Shown: positions 41,343 to 50,094, counted from the first letter of the stretch. The stretch is DNA of 52,673 bases from Sva-07 sp041686315 (GCA_041686315.1 JAWLEC010000001.1:1-52673); one strand, 5' to 3'. Notes: generated from the letters alone by a model not told the origin. Numbers and translations are program-made.

Positions 41343-42110
41343 ATGGACTACGACACCAACATCGCACCTCGCATCCTGATCGCCGTGGACGATCCGGATC
41401 TGCGCCGGATCAGTGTGGCCGGGTTGCGGTCGGCGGGATTCAGCGTCAGCGCCCCCACCGACGGCGATGCGGCGATCATGTTGGCCGAGTCCTTCTCCCC
41501 CGACGTCCTCATCGTGTGCTCACGTCTGCGGGCCCCCGACGGTCGCCCGCTCTACGAACGACTCCGCGACTCGAGCGAGCAGTACCTCCTCTGCATCACC
41601 GACGAGGGAGCCCACCGGATCCGCGCCGCCGTACTCCACTCCGGTGCCGACGACGCCGTCTCCGTGCCGGTGTCGGCCGAGGAGCTGGCCGCCCGGTGCC
41701 ATGCACTCCTGCGCCGGCCGCGCCAGATGCAGGGTCGGGTGGATGCGGTGTTCGCCTCCACCCTGGTGCTCGGACCGCTGTCGATCGACCTCGGTCGCCG
41801 TGAGGTCCGCGTCGACGACGAGGAAGTGGCCACCACCCGGATCGAGTTCTCACTGCTCGAACAGCTGTGTCGGCGGCCGACCGAGGTGTGCACCCGCGAG
41901 GATCTCCTCGACGCCGTGTGGGGGCCGAAGTGGGTCGGCGACCACCACGTGGTCGACGTCCACCTGTCGAACCTGCGCCGCAAGCTCGACAAGGCGGCGC
42001 CCGAGCTGAAGGTGATCCACACCGTACGCGGCGTGGGTTTCCGTCTCGCCAACGACGTCACCGACCAGCTCGACATCTCCCAGCCGTTCGGCCTCGCCGC
42101 CGTCGTCTAG
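41343..42110 (+). CDS. OmpR-type response regulator with degenerate receiver
   Basis: A 255-residue protein. The receiver (about 10-122) starts RILIAVDDPDLRRISVAGLRSAGF; the phospho-acceptor position reads PDVLIVCSRLRAPDG, where C59 replaces the Asp, and the Lys of TKP reads SVPVS. The conserved acidic pair is kept. The C-terminal winged helix (about 140-235; ATTRIEFSLLEQLCRRPTEVCTREDLLDAVWG, then VVDVHLSNLRRKLDKAAPELKVIHTVRGVGFRLA) is intact. It should bind DNA but cannot be phosphorylated in the normal way, as in atypical orphan regulators. No sensor kinase is nearby. The 170-base region upstream is less GC-rich and shows no confident hexamer. Confidence 0.88.
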   Translation: MDYDTNIAPRILIAVDDPDLRRISVAGLRSAGFSVSAPTDGDAAIMLAESFSPDVLIVCSRLRAPDGRPLYERLRDSSEQYLLCITDEGAHRIRAAVLHSGADDAVSVPVSAEELAARCHALLRRPRQMQGRVDAVFASTLVLGPLSIDLGRREVRVDDEEVATTRIEFSLLEQLCRRPTEVCTREDLLDAVWGPKWVGDHHVVDVHLSNLRRKLDKAAPELKVIHTVRGVGFRLANDVTDQLDISQPFGLAAVV

Positions 42111-42149
42111 CAGGCGTCGAGGAGCGTCTCCTCCGACCCGCTCACGCCG

Positions 42150-42196
42150 AACGCGTGAACAGTATGCGGGCGCTCGGCGCACACTGTTCACGCGTT
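42150..42196. repeat. Palindrome family B, copy 2
   Basis: AACGCGTGAACAGTATGCG (42150-42168) and CGCACACTGTTCACGCGTT (42178-42196), 19-base arms with one mismatch and a nine-base loop, nearly the same as 16847-16893. It lies between the convergent response-regulator and imuB genes, ending two bases before the imuB stop. Confidence 0.85.
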
Positions 42197-42198
42197 CG

Positions 42199-43947
42199 TC
42201 AGTCGTAGCGGGCGCTGATCCACCATCGACGGTGCTCGGCGACCACGAGATAGCCGCACTGGTCGTCGGTGACGACCTGGAACCGCGCCAGGCGTCGATG
42301 CCGCTCGGGCTCCCACCACCGCTCCTCCACCGGCCAGGGGCCCGCCCACCCCACCACCGGCCGCGGCCGGCCACGACGCCACCCCGATGCGGCGTCACCC
42401 GACAGCAGGTGCAGTGTGGCCGGAGGCGCCGACACGGCGCCGCGCCCGGTCACGGTGAGCGATTCGCCGTGCTCGTCGAGCAGTTCGGCCGGAACGGGTT
42501 CGGCGAGCACCGTGGCCGGTGACGGCGACGGCAGCGAACCCGGCCACGGCCCCGCGGGCCCGCTGCCGGTGCCGGCGTGGGACACCGCCCGGTGCTCGAG
42601 GTCGACCGTGGTGGCCGGCACCCACCGGTACCGGTCGGCCGGCAGGCGGCCACCGCGCCACACCGGAACGGTCACCGCATCGTCGGAGGTGAGCGTGGTG
42701 AGCCGGGCGATGGTCCGCGCAGCCCGCCGGTCGGCGTCGGACTGCCCGCCCCACAGACCCAGCTGGACACCTTCGTCGGCACGCACCTCGTCGGGGCTGA
42801 GCCGGATCAGCGAGATCCCGCCCGTGAGTTGGTGGTCGCTGCCCGGCGGGAGCCCGATCCAGGCGTCGAGTTGCCAACGGATCCGTTCGACCATCGCCGC
42901 TGCGGTGAGCCCACCCGAGCGGTACCACGACCGTTCGGAGCGTTCCCCGTGTTCGGATTCGAGCAGCACCACCAACCGGGTGCACACCCGGCCGTCGGCC
43001 GCCAGCGTGCCGGCCAGCTCGTCGGCCAGTTGCTTGGCCACGAACACCACCGCGCTCGACTGGGCCGCAGGATCGTCGAGCACCTGATCGAGCCGTCGCT
43101 CGGGGGCCGGGTCGGTGGTGCCCGACGGGCGGACGTCGGCTCCCGACGCCAGGCGGTGCGCATGCACGCCCGCATGGCCGAAACGGCCGAGGACATCGGC
43201 GGCGTCGAGCGCCGCGAGGTGGCCGAGGCGGCGGAGGCCGAGCCGGGTGAACAGCTCGACCAGATCGGGATCGGCCTCGCCCAGGGTCTGCAACCAGCCG
43301 ATCGGCAACGGAGCGCAGAAAGCCGGCGAACCGGTGGGGTCGACCACCACCGGTTCGCTACGACGCACCGCCAACCGGGCCGCCACGCTCGATGCGAACC
43401 GCCCGTCGGCCACGCCCACACCCACGTCCACCTTCATCCCGGCATCGGCGGCACCGGCTGCATCGTCTGCAGCGCCTGCGCCGGCCACAGCGCCGGCACC
43501 GTCTGCAGTGTCTGCATCGGCTGCACCAGCGTCGCCGGCACCGGCGCTCGCGACGGCCGCCGCCGAAGCAGCAGTCGGCGCCAGCCGCTCGGCGAGGGAG
43601 CGATCGCCGCCGAAGTACCGCGAGGGGCCACGCGCCGACAGCGTGATCCAGCCGGGTTCGACGACATCGAGCCGAGGTGAGATCTCGGCGACGGCGCGTA
43701 CCACCGGTTCGAATCGGCCGGCGTCACGGTCGGGGTCGTGGTCGACGAGCCGGATGTGCGGGCAACGTCGCTGCGCCTGCCGGCGCCGCTGGCCGATCAC
43801 CACACCCTCGGCGGCGGCCGCAGGTGTGCGCGCCACCACCCGATTGGCGCGCATCACTGCGCCTGGCACGTCCGGACGCAACCCCGCGGCCACTGCCGGC
43901 CAGTCGGGGAACCACACCGTGACGATCCGCTCGGGCTGCTCGTTCAT
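42199..43947 (-). CDS. imuB: ImuB (catalytically inactive Y-family polymerase-like mutasome protein)
   Basis: A 582-residue Y-family relative. It starts RIVTVWFPDWPAVAAGLRPD, where the first catalytic Asp of true DinB polymerases is not present, the ImuB hallmark; later it keeps LQTLGEADPDLVELFTRLGLRRLGHLAAL (thumb HhH) and FVAKQLADELAGTLAADGRVCTRLVVLL. ImuB links ImuA' and DnaE2 to the sliding clamp; the clamp motif may be VQLGLWGGQ (about 430). An insert of about 45 Ala/Gly/Asp residues lies near residues 145-190. It starts at ATG 43947, five bases after the imuA' stop. It converges on the response regulator across palindrome B2. Confidence 0.9.
   Translation of the reverse strand: MNEQPERIVTVWFPDWPAVAAGLRPDVPGAVMRANRVVARTPAAAAEGVVIGQRRRQAQRRCPHIRLVDHDPDRDAGRFEPVVRAVAEISPRLDVVEPGWITLSARGPSRYFGGDRSLAERLAPTAASAAAVASAGAGDAGAADADTADGAGAVAGAGAADDAAGAADAGMKVDVGVGVADGRFASSVAARLAVRRSEPVVVDPTGSPAFCAPLPIGWLQTLGEADPDLVELFTRLGLRRLGHLAALDAADVLGRFGHAGVHAHRLASGADVRPSGTTDPAPERRLDQVLDDPAAQSSAVVFVAKQLADELAGTLAADGRVCTRLVVLLESEHGERSERSWYRSGGLTAAAMVERIRWQLDAWIGLPPGSDHQLTGGISLIRLSPDEVRADEGVQLGLWGGQSDADRRAARTIARLTTLTSDDAVTVPVWRGGRLPADRYRWVPATTVDLEHRAVSHAGTGSGPAGPWPGSLPSPSPATVLAEPVPAELLDEHGESLTVTGRGAVSAPPATLHLLSGDAASGWRRGRPRPVVGWAGPWPVEERWWEPERHRRLARFQVVTDDQCGYLVVAEHRRWWISARYD
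43440..43580 (-). repeat. Ala/Gly low-complexity expansion in imuB
   Basis: A stretch rich in GCG/GCA/GGC codons encoding a run of alternating Ala, Gly and Asp (AGAGDAGAADADTADGAGAV...). Imperfect 9-18 base repeats such as GCACCGGCTGC recur. It lies in the finger/palm linker of ImuB and probably arose by slippage. Confidence 0.6.
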
Positions 43948-43952
43948 GTCAC

Positions 43953-44633
43953 TCAGGCGGGGACGGCGAACTCGCCGCGCCGCACACCCGGTGACCGGCG
44001 CCCGGCAGCCGACACGTGTACGGCCCGGCGGCGCAGGTGTCCGCAGCCGTCGCCGATGCCCTCCCACGGCCGGCCGTCGGCGTGGAGTTCGCCGTCGCAC
44101 GGCAGGATGCCCGGCTCACCCAGCACCACGACCACCGCCCCCTGCTGCTGGATGCGGGTGACGAGCTTGCGCACCATGGCGGAGGGCAACCCGGTCGGCA
44201 CACGCACCAGCAACACGTCGAATCCGTCGGCTGCTGCAGCGACCGCCTCGATCCACCGGCGAGGATCGCCACCGGTGTCGACGGCGACCACGCGCTCCAA
44301 CGGCACCCCGAGTTCACTGGCGGCGTCGAGTCCGAGTGTGGGGAGGTCGACCACGGCCACCCACCCCCCGGCCGCCACGGTGGGGGCGAGCAGCGAGCAG
44401 GCGAACGACGTGGCCGCCGACCCGGCGCACGACAGCACGCGTCCACGCACGAGCCCGCCGTCGGGGAACAGGTGGGCGACGGCGTCGGGGACGGGCAGGA
44501 TGCGCTCACGGGCGAGCGTGAGCGGCGCCACCCGCTCCCCCAGTGCCGCGAGCGCCTCCGAGAGACCAGGACGGGCGGGCGTGTCGGACGGATCGGACGT
44601 GGGGATCGGACCGGAGGTGAGTGCGAGGCTCAT
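43953..44633 (-). CDS. imuA': ImuA' (RecA-like mutasome protein)
   Basis: A 226-residue RecA-related accessory protein. GLVRGRVLSCAGSAATSFACSLLAP occupies the place of the RecA ATPase P-loop but lacks the Lys of GKT, as in ImuA', and DVLLVRVPTGLPSAMVRKLVTRIQQQGAVVVVLGE matches the RecA beta-sheet core. It acts in the DnaE2/ImuB mutagenesis pathway. The ATG at 44633 follows TACCAT by six bases, immediately after a LexA box (44646-44661), so the transcript is leaderless and SOS-controlled. imuB follows after five bases. Confidence 0.87.
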   Translation of the reverse strand: MSLALTSGPIPTSDPSDTPARPGLSEALAALGERVAPLTLARERILPVPDAVAHLFPDGGLVRGRVLSCAGSAATSFACSLLAPTVAAGGWVAVVDLPTLGLDAASELGVPLERVVAVDTGGDPRRWIEAVAAAADGFDVLLVRVPTGLPSAMVRKLVTRIQQQGAVVVVLGEPGILPCDGELHADGRPWEGIGDGCGHLRRRAVHVSAAGRRSPGVRRGEFAVPA

Positions 44634-44645
44634 CCCACCATGGTA

Positions 44646-44661
44646 TCGAACATGTGTTCGG
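44646..44661. promoter_or_regulatory. LexA (SOS) box of imuA'-imuB
   Basis: TCGAACATGTGTTCGG (plus strand), a CGAAC-N4-GTTCG site ending next to the TACCAT -10 of imuA' on the minus strand. The same LexA box plus -10 module precedes dnaE2 at 40473-40488. Confidence 0.8.
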
Positions 44662-44735
44662 TACCACCGAGCGCAGAGACTTCCGGCGTCGGTCGAATTC
44701 GGGTGGCGAATCCTGCCCTGGTCGGGCGTCGCGGG

Positions 44736-45194
44736 TCAGCCCTGTTTGGCGTTCCAGCGTTCGCGGCCGGCGCGGCTGCGTTCGAGGATGTGCGCCGGGA
44801 CCCGTTTGGCGGCTTCGGAGAGCCCCGAATCGCCACCGTCGTCGCCACCACCGCCGGTGTCGACCGGCTCCTCGGGTTGGAGGTCCTCGAACGACGGGGG
44901 CGTCACACCCGGCTTCCAGTACTGGTACATGTACCGGATGATGTCGGACAGCCCCTCGGCGTCGTGGCCCTTCTCGAGGTCGACCGTGATGATGTTGGCG
45001 AACACGTGCACCGCATCGACCTGACCGGTGGCGAACAGGCGGCGGGCCAGCTCGTCGGACGGGCCATCGCCGTAGGCGTCGGCGAGCGAGTCGTAGTGCT
45101 CGTGGCCCTGGCCCGACAGCGTGCGGTTGATCTCGAAGCGGACGACACCTCGTGTCGAACTCGGCTTCTCGGTGACGGCGACCAGCTGACCCAT
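44736..45194 (-). CDS. NifU N-terminal (Nfu_N) domain-containing protein
   Basis: A 152-residue protein. SSTRGVVRFEINRTLSGQGHEHYDS, then SDELARRLFATGQVDAVHVFANIITVDL (about 50-77), matches the Nfu_N scaffold domain that in iron-sulfur assembly proteins precedes a CxxC domain. The CxxC domain is missing; instead there is a Gly/Asp linker (DTGGGGDDGGDSG) and a basic C-terminal helix KRVPAHILERSRAGRERWNAKQG. Function unknown; an Fe-S related role is only suggested by the domain. Start ATG 45194 is preceded by TAGCGT nine bases upstream. Confidence 0.72.
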   Translation of the reverse strand: MGQLVAVTEKPSSTRGVVRFEINRTLSGQGHEHYDSLADAYGDGPSDELARRLFATGQVDAVHVFANIITVDLEKGHDAEGLSDIIRYMYQYWKPGVTPPSFEDLQPEEPVDTGGGGDDGGDSGLSEAAKRVPAHILERSRAGRERWNAKQG

Positions 45195-45256
45195 GACGCC
45201 GCAACGCTAGCGCCCGCACACCGCTGCCGCCCAGCTCCGGCGCCCACCCAGTTCCG

Positions 45257-45303
45257 AACGCGTGATCAGTTGGCGGCGAGTGACCGCACACTGATCACGC
45301 GTT
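45257..45303. repeat. Palindrome family B, copy 3
   Basis: AACGCGTGATCAGT (45257-45270) and ACTGATCACGCGTT (45290-45303), then two mismatches and GCGG/CCGC. The A-to-T change in the left arm (GATCAGT) is matched by the complementary change in the right arm, a compensatory pair relative to copies 1 and 2. It follows the VWA stop (45306, minus). Confidence 0.8.
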
Positions 45304-45305
45304 GG

Positions 45306-46697
45306 TCAGATGAGGGCGTCGGCGAGCACGGCGGGGAACTCGTCGGGGGTGGTGGACAGCACCGTGGCACCCAGTTCGGCGAGTGCGGCGGCGTGGTCGT
45401 GGTCGTGGCTGGGCGTGCCCTCGTCGCTGAGCGCCAGCAGCACCACCACCGTGACACCGCCGGCCACCAGCTCGGCCACCCGTCGGCGCATGAGGTCGGC
45501 GTTGCCGCCCTCGAAGAGGTCGCTCACCAGGAACAGCACGCTCTCGCGCGGCCGTTCGATCAGCGACTGGCAGTAGCCGAGTGCCGCTGCGATGTCGGTG
45601 CCTCCGCCGAGTTGCACCCCGAACAGCACCTCGACCGGATCGTGGAGATACGCCGTCAGGTCGGTCACCGAGGTGTCGAATGCCACGAACGACGTCCGCA
45701 AGGCCGGCAACTGGGCGAGCACGCCCCCGAACAGCGAGGCGTACACGACGCTGTCGGCCATCGACCCCGACTGGTCGACGGCGATCACCACGTCACGGGC
45801 CAGGCTGCGCTGGCGCCGGCCATGGCCCACCAGCCGCTCGGGGATCACGGTGCGGTGCTCGGGGATCCAGTGCCGGAGGTTGGCGGTGATCGTGGTGGGC
45901 CAGTCGATGTCGCCGGGACGGGGCCGGCGGGTGCGCGCCGACCGGGCCAGCGCCCCGCGCACGGCCTGGCGGGTGTGGTCGGTGAGCCGGGCCTCGAGGT
46001 CGGCGAGCACCCTGGCGATCACCTGGCGGGCGGTGGCCCGGGTCTCGTCGGGAAGATGCCGGTTGAGTTCCACCAGCAGGGTGACCAGGTGCACGTCGGG
46101 TTCCACCGCCTGCAGCAGCTCGGGTTCGAGCAGCAACTGACGGAGGTCGAGCCGGTCGACGGCGTCGCGCTGGAGGATCTGCACCATCGGTGTCGGGAAG
46201 TAGCGGCGGATGTCGCCGAGCCAGCGCACCACCCCGGGTCGCGACCTCCCGAGCCCACCGGATCGGCTGCCCGCCCCACGGCGCACCGACTCACGGTCGT
46301 AGAGCGCGCCCAGCGCCGCATCGATCCGCACGTCGTCGCCGGTCAGCCTCCCCCCGATGCGGTCGCCGCCACCGGGTCGTGAATCGTTGCGCCGCCCGGC
46401 ACCCCCACCGTCGCCCGGACCGCCGTCACCCTCGGATCGTCCGCTTCCGTCGGCACCATCACCGGCGCCATCACCAGCGCCGTCACCGCCGGCAGCGCCA
46501 CCTTCACCGGCATCCTCTCCTCCGGCAGGGCCGTCACCACCGCCCGCACCCGGCTCGGCGCCTGTCGCGTCGTTCCCGGCGCCGCTGTCGAGTGGGTCGT
46601 CGGTGTCGAGTTCGGCCGCCGCACCCAGCACCAGGCGCCACCGGCGCAGCCGTTCACCCTCCGACACGCGCAGCGCCGTCGGTTCCACCGGGCTCAT
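45306..46697 (-). CDS. VWA-domain protein of the MoxR/DUF5682 cluster
   Basis: A 463-residue protein. After a short start comes a very Gly/Asp-rich linker (about residues 38-115), a helical region with WLGDIRRYFPTPMVQILQRDAVDRL and LVELNRHLPDETRATARQVIARV, and a C-terminal von Willebrand A domain with MIDAS VIAVDQSGSMADS, the Thr ligand GGGTDIAAAL and the distal VSDLFEGG. YehP of E. coli has the same architecture. Such VWA proteins act as partners of a MoxR AAA ATPase in metal- or complex-remodelling. Its ATG overlaps the DUF5682 stop (ATGA), so the two are coupled. Palindrome B3 lies just after the stop. Confidence 0.88.
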   Translation of the reverse strand: MSPVEPTALRVSEGERLRRWRLVLGAAAELDTDDPLDSGAGNDATGAEPGAGGGDGPAGGEDAGEGGAAGGDGAGDGAGDGADGSGRSEGDGGPGDGGGAGRRNDSRPGGGDRIGGRLTGDDVRIDAALGALYDRESVRRGAGSRSGGLGRSRPGVVRWLGDIRRYFPTPMVQILQRDAVDRLDLRQLLLEPELLQAVEPDVHLVTLLVELNRHLPDETRATARQVIARVLADLEARLTDHTRQAVRGALARSARTRRPRPGDIDWPTTITANLRHWIPEHRTVIPERLVGHGRRQRSLARDVVIAVDQSGSMADSVVYASLFGGVLAQLPALRTSFVAFDTSVTDLTAYLHDPVEVLFGVQLGGGTDIAAALGYCQSLIERPRESVLFLVSDLFEGGNADLMRRRVAELVAGGVTVVVLLALSDEGTPSHDHDHAAALAELGATVLSTTPDEFPAVLADALI

Positions 46698-48967
46698 CGC
46701 ACCTCCACTCGCCGGGTCGACGGGCGTCTCGCCGGATCAGCCGCCGCCGTGCGGCCCGGATCAGCCGCCACCTCGGGCAGGCCCAGCATCGCCCGGACCG
46801 TTGCCAGCGCCTGCGCCGCCCGGACGGGGTCCACCTCCGGCCCGAAACCCTCCCGGCGCGGCACACCCCGACCGGCCAACAGCGACATCAGCTGCCGCCG
46901 CTCGGCCGGCTCGAATGCCCCGAACGTGCGTCGCAGGAGCACCAGCACGGCGTCGAAGTCGTCGGTGGTGAGGCCGGCGAGCCAGCCGTCGAACACGTCG
47001 AGCAGCTCCGCGTCGTGCACCAGCACGGTGCCCGAGCCGGCGACGAAGCCCTCGACGAACGCCGCTCCATGGCCGGGCGGGGTGCCGCCCGACAGGGCGC
47101 GACCGACCCGCCCGCGCACACGAGATGCCGGCCACTGACCGGCATCGTGCAGCAGCCGCGTGGCGCGACCCTCCACCAGGCCGTGGCCGCCGTGTTCGGC
47201 GAGACGGCCGAGCACCGCCGGGTACCCGCGGCGCCGTTCGGGATGGTCGAGCGTGGCGAGTGCCCCCTGGAAGCCGGTGAGCCGCTCCACCATCGCCTCG
47301 GCGGCGTCGTCGTCGAACGAGGCGCACGCCGCCGGCAGTGCCGCCAGGACGCGGGCCACCAGGCCGTCGAACACGGCGCGCAACGACGGCACGTCGGTGC
47401 CGCGCACGTCGCCGTACCGCAGCGCGTGGGCCAGGGGGACGGCGGCGTCGAGCAGGTGGCCCACGTCGGTGTCGACGGCGGCACGGTCGCCGAGACGGCG
47501 GATGCACGGTTCGACGGCGTCGGGCAGTGCGGCGAGCAGCGCCGTGTCGAGCACGGCCACCAGCTCGGTGAGGCCGGCCGCACCGTCGGCACGCTCGACG
47601 AGCCGGGCGGTGGCCGCAGCGACGACGGTGGTGCCGTACCCGGCGCGCTCGACGATGCGCACCGACAGTTCGGGCTCCCAGCGCAGGCTCCAGGTCTCCC
47701 GGAACGTGCCCGACGACCCGCGGCCTTCGGTGAGGCTGCCCCAGCCGATGCCCAACGCCACCAGGCGGTGGAGGAGGTGCGACTTGCGAAGCCCGGTGGG
47801 TGTGCGGAGATCGACCTCGAGCGTGACCGCTCCGGCGGTGGGACGCAGGCGCGCCGACCGCTGCGCGGCCGCCACGTCGCGGGCGAGGGGCACCTGCGGC
47901 GCCGACGACGGCACCCTGCCCAGTGCGTCGCCCACCACCAGCTCGTGGCGGACAAGATCGAGGCTGCCCATCACGGCGTCGGCGGCGTCGAGCACCTCCG
48001 CCAGTCCGGCACGTGGGCGGCCCCTCATCGCCGCCAGCGAGTCGGCGAGGCGGGTGCCGGCGATCAGGTGGTCGGGCGACGCCGCCCCGCCGTTGTCGCG
48101 CACGACCTGTGCCGCGTGCACGAAGAAGCGTGAGACGCCGTCGGGGCCGGGATGGGCGAACACGTGCCGGTACCAGCCGGGGCTGTCGACGCCCGCGCCG
48201 TACCCGGACGCAGCGGTGAGCCGACGGTGCGTCCAGGGCACCCAGGCCACCGACACCTTCATCTTCGGGAGCTTGCGCAGCAGCGCGTTGTCGGCGGCGG
48301 CGGTGGTGGCACCGACGTCGAGCGCAGGGACGTGCCACGCACCGCAGACCACGGCGACGGTGCCGGCGCCGTCCTTCACGGCGGCGCGGATCGCCCGTCG
48401 CATGTGTGCTTCCCGGCGACGCTCGCCGAGGGTGGGCACGAACCCCTCGCGGGCGGCGGCCATGGCGTCGGCGACGGCGTCGAAGGCGGGTGCCCCGTCG
48501 CCGCGGTGCTCGATGACGTCCTCCCACCACCGCTCGGGGTCGGGATCGCCCGCTGCCGCTGCCAGCTCACGGATCGGGTCGGGGGGCGACGCCTCCGCGA
48601 GCAGCTCGGCAGCGCCGTCGCTGCCATCCCGGCCGCCATCGACGTGCGGGGCGGCGAGCGTGTGGGCGAGCGGGAGGTCGATGGCCCGCACCGGCACGTC
48701 GTGTGCGTTGGCCCAGGCAACGGCCTGCCATTCGGGACTGAAGTCGGCGAACGGAGCGAACGCCGCCCGGGCGGGCTCGGCCACCACCCAGCCGAGCAGC
48801 GACACCGGCGGCACGAGATCGGGGTCACCGATCCAGCCGAGCGCCGACTGCACGTCGGCGGGCACCTCCACCAGCACCACGTCGGGTCGCAGTTCGTCGA
48901 GCGATCGGAGCACCGAACGCGCCGACCCGGGCCCGTGGTGACGGATCCCGAGCAGATGGGTCGTCAT
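46694..48967 (-). CDS. DUF5682 family protein (VWA/MoxR cluster)
   Basis: A 757-residue protein. The N-terminus THLLGIRHHGPGSARSVLRSLDELRPDVVLVEVPAD and the motif VAVVCGAWHVPAL (about 190-220) are characteristic of DUF5682 (TraB/PrgY-like fold suspected), and the C-terminal two thirds are helical with LVEGRATRLLHDAG and GVPRREGFGPEVDPVRAAQALATVRAML. The function is unknown; it always travels with a MoxR-type ATPase and a VWA protein, as here. The chosen ATG (48967) gives the conserved N-terminus; it lies ten bases after the MoxR stop, and its own stop overlaps the VWA start. Confidence 0.87.
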   Translation of the reverse strand: MTTHLLGIRHHGPGSARSVLRSLDELRPDVVLVEVPADVQSALGWIGDPDLVPPVSLLGWVVAEPARAAFAPFADFSPEWQAVAWANAHDVPVRAIDLPLAHTLAAPHVDGGRDGSDGAAELLAEASPPDPIRELAAAAGDPDPERWWEDVIEHRGDGAPAFDAVADAMAAAREGFVPTLGERRREAHMRRAIRAAVKDGAGTVAVVCGAWHVPALDVGATTAAADNALLRKLPKMKVSVAWVPWTHRRLTAASGYGAGVDSPGWYRHVFAHPGPDGVSRFFVHAAQVVRDNGGAASPDHLIAGTRLADSLAAMRGRPRAGLAEVLDAADAVMGSLDLVRHELVVGDALGRVPSSAPQVPLARDVAAAQRSARLRPTAGAVTLEVDLRTPTGLRKSHLLHRLVALGIGWGSLTEGRGSSGTFRETWSLRWEPELSVRIVERAGYGTTVVAAATARLVERADGAAGLTELVAVLDTALLAALPDAVEPCIRRLGDRAAVDTDVGHLLDAAVPLAHALRYGDVRGTDVPSLRAVFDGLVARVLAALPAACASFDDDAAEAMVERLTGFQGALATLDHPERRRGYPAVLGRLAEHGGHGLVEGRATRLLHDAGQWPASRVRGRVGRALSGGTPPGHGAAFVEGFVAGSGTVLVHDAELLDVFDGWLAGLTTDDFDAVLVLLRRTFGAFEPAERRQLMSLLAGRGVPRREGFGPEVDPVRAAQALATVRAMLGLPEVAADPGRTAAADPARRPSTRRVEVR

Positions 48968-48977
48968 GGCGCGTCCA

Positions 48978-50081
48978 TCACGAGTCGAGGACGCGGCAGG
49001 CCTCGTAGAAGTCGCTCCATCCCGCACGGTCGCGGGCCACCGTCTCGAGGTACTCCCGCCAGGCGACGGCGTCGTGCACCGGATCGCTCACCACGGCGCC
49101 GACGATGCCCGCGGCGACGTCGCCGGCCGCCAGCTCGCCGTCACCGAAGTGTGCTGCGAGCGCCAGGCCGTTGGTGATCACCGAGATCGCCTCGGCCGTG
49201 GAGAGCGTGCCGGTGGGCACCTTGAGGCTGCGCTGGTCGTCGGCAGTGACACCCGAGCGCAGCTCGCGGAACACCGTGACGACCCGGCGGATCTCGTCGG
49301 CGGCGGCAGGCACCTCGGGCAACGACAGCGCCACGCCGAGTTCGGCGACGCGGCGGCTGACGATGTCGATCTCCTCGTCGATGGTGGCCGGCAGCGGCAG
49401 CACGACGGTGTTGAAGCGGCGGCGGAGCGCACTCGACAGGTCGTTCACGCCACGGTCGCGGTCGTTGGCGGTGGCGATCACGTTGAAGCCGCGGATCGCC
49501 GCGATCTCGGTGTCGAGTTCGGGTACCGGCAGCACCTTCTCCGACAGCACGGTGACGAGTACGTCCTGCACCTCGGGCGGCATCCGGGTGAGCTCCTCCA
49601 CGCGCACGAGGGCGCCGCGCTGCATCCCCCGGTACACGGGGCCTGGGACGAGCGCCTCGATGCTCGGCCCCTCGGCGAGGAGGCGGGCGTAGTTCCACCC
49701 GTACCGCAGCGTCTCCTCGGTGGTGCCGGCGGTGCCCTGCACGAGCAGCGTGGAGTCGCCGCTGATGGCGGCGGCGAGGTGCTCGCTCACCCAGGTCTTG
49801 GCGGTGCCCGGCACGCCCAGCAGCAGCAGGGCGCGGTCGGTGGCGAGGGTGGCCACGGCGATCTCCACCAGCCGTTGCCGGCCCACGTACTTCGGCACGA
49901 TCACGGTGCCGTCGCTCAGCTCACCGCCGAGCAGGTACCGCACGACCGCCCACGGTGACAGCTTCCAGCCGGGCGGCCGCTCGCGGTCGTCGAGGGCGTC
50001 GAGCGCCGCCAGCTCGTGGGCGTACTGGTGCTCGGCGTGTGGTCGCAGGACGTCGCCGGGCACCGGCGGCAGGACGGTCAT
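48978..50081 (-). CDS. MoxR-type AAA+ ATPase
   Basis: A 367-residue AAA+ protein. Walker A LLLGVPGTAKTWVSEHLA (about 85), Walker B region GALVRVEELTRMPPEVQDVLVTVLSE, sensor 1 NVIATANDRDRGVNDL and the arginine finger SALRRRFNTV are present. Walker B reads VRVEE rather than hhhhDE, so hydrolysis may be altered; E. coli YehL and other members of this branch have similar deviations as far as I recall. It would drive remodelling of a target together with the VWA and DUF5682 partners. ATG 50081 is preferred to 50087 since TAACGT (50094-50089, minus) lies seven bases before it. Confidence 0.88.
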   Translation of the reverse strand: MTVLPPVPGDVLRPHAEHQYAHELAALDALDDRERPPGWKLSPWAVVRYLLGGELSDGTVIVPKYVGRQRLVEIAVATLATDRALLLLGVPGTAKTWVSEHLAAAISGDSTLLVQGTAGTTEETLRYGWNYARLLAEGPSIEALVPGPVYRGMQRGALVRVEELTRMPPEVQDVLVTVLSEKVLPVPELDTEIAAIRGFNVIATANDRDRGVNDLSSALRRRFNTVVLPLPATIDEEIDIVSRRVAELGVALSLPEVPAAADEIRRVVTVFRELRSGVTADDQRSLKVPTGTLSTAEAISVITNGLALAAHFGDGELAAGDVAAGIVGAVVSDPVHDAVAWREYLETVARDRAGWSDFYEACRVLDS

Positions 50082-50088
50082 CGCCATG

Positions 50089-50094
50089 ACGTTA
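50089..50094 (-). promoter_or_regulatory. -10 hexamer of MoxR operon
   Basis: TAACGT on the minus strand, seven bases upstream of ATG 50081. With the in-frame ATG 50087 the spacing would be one base, so the downstream ATG is favoured. Confidence 0.45.
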
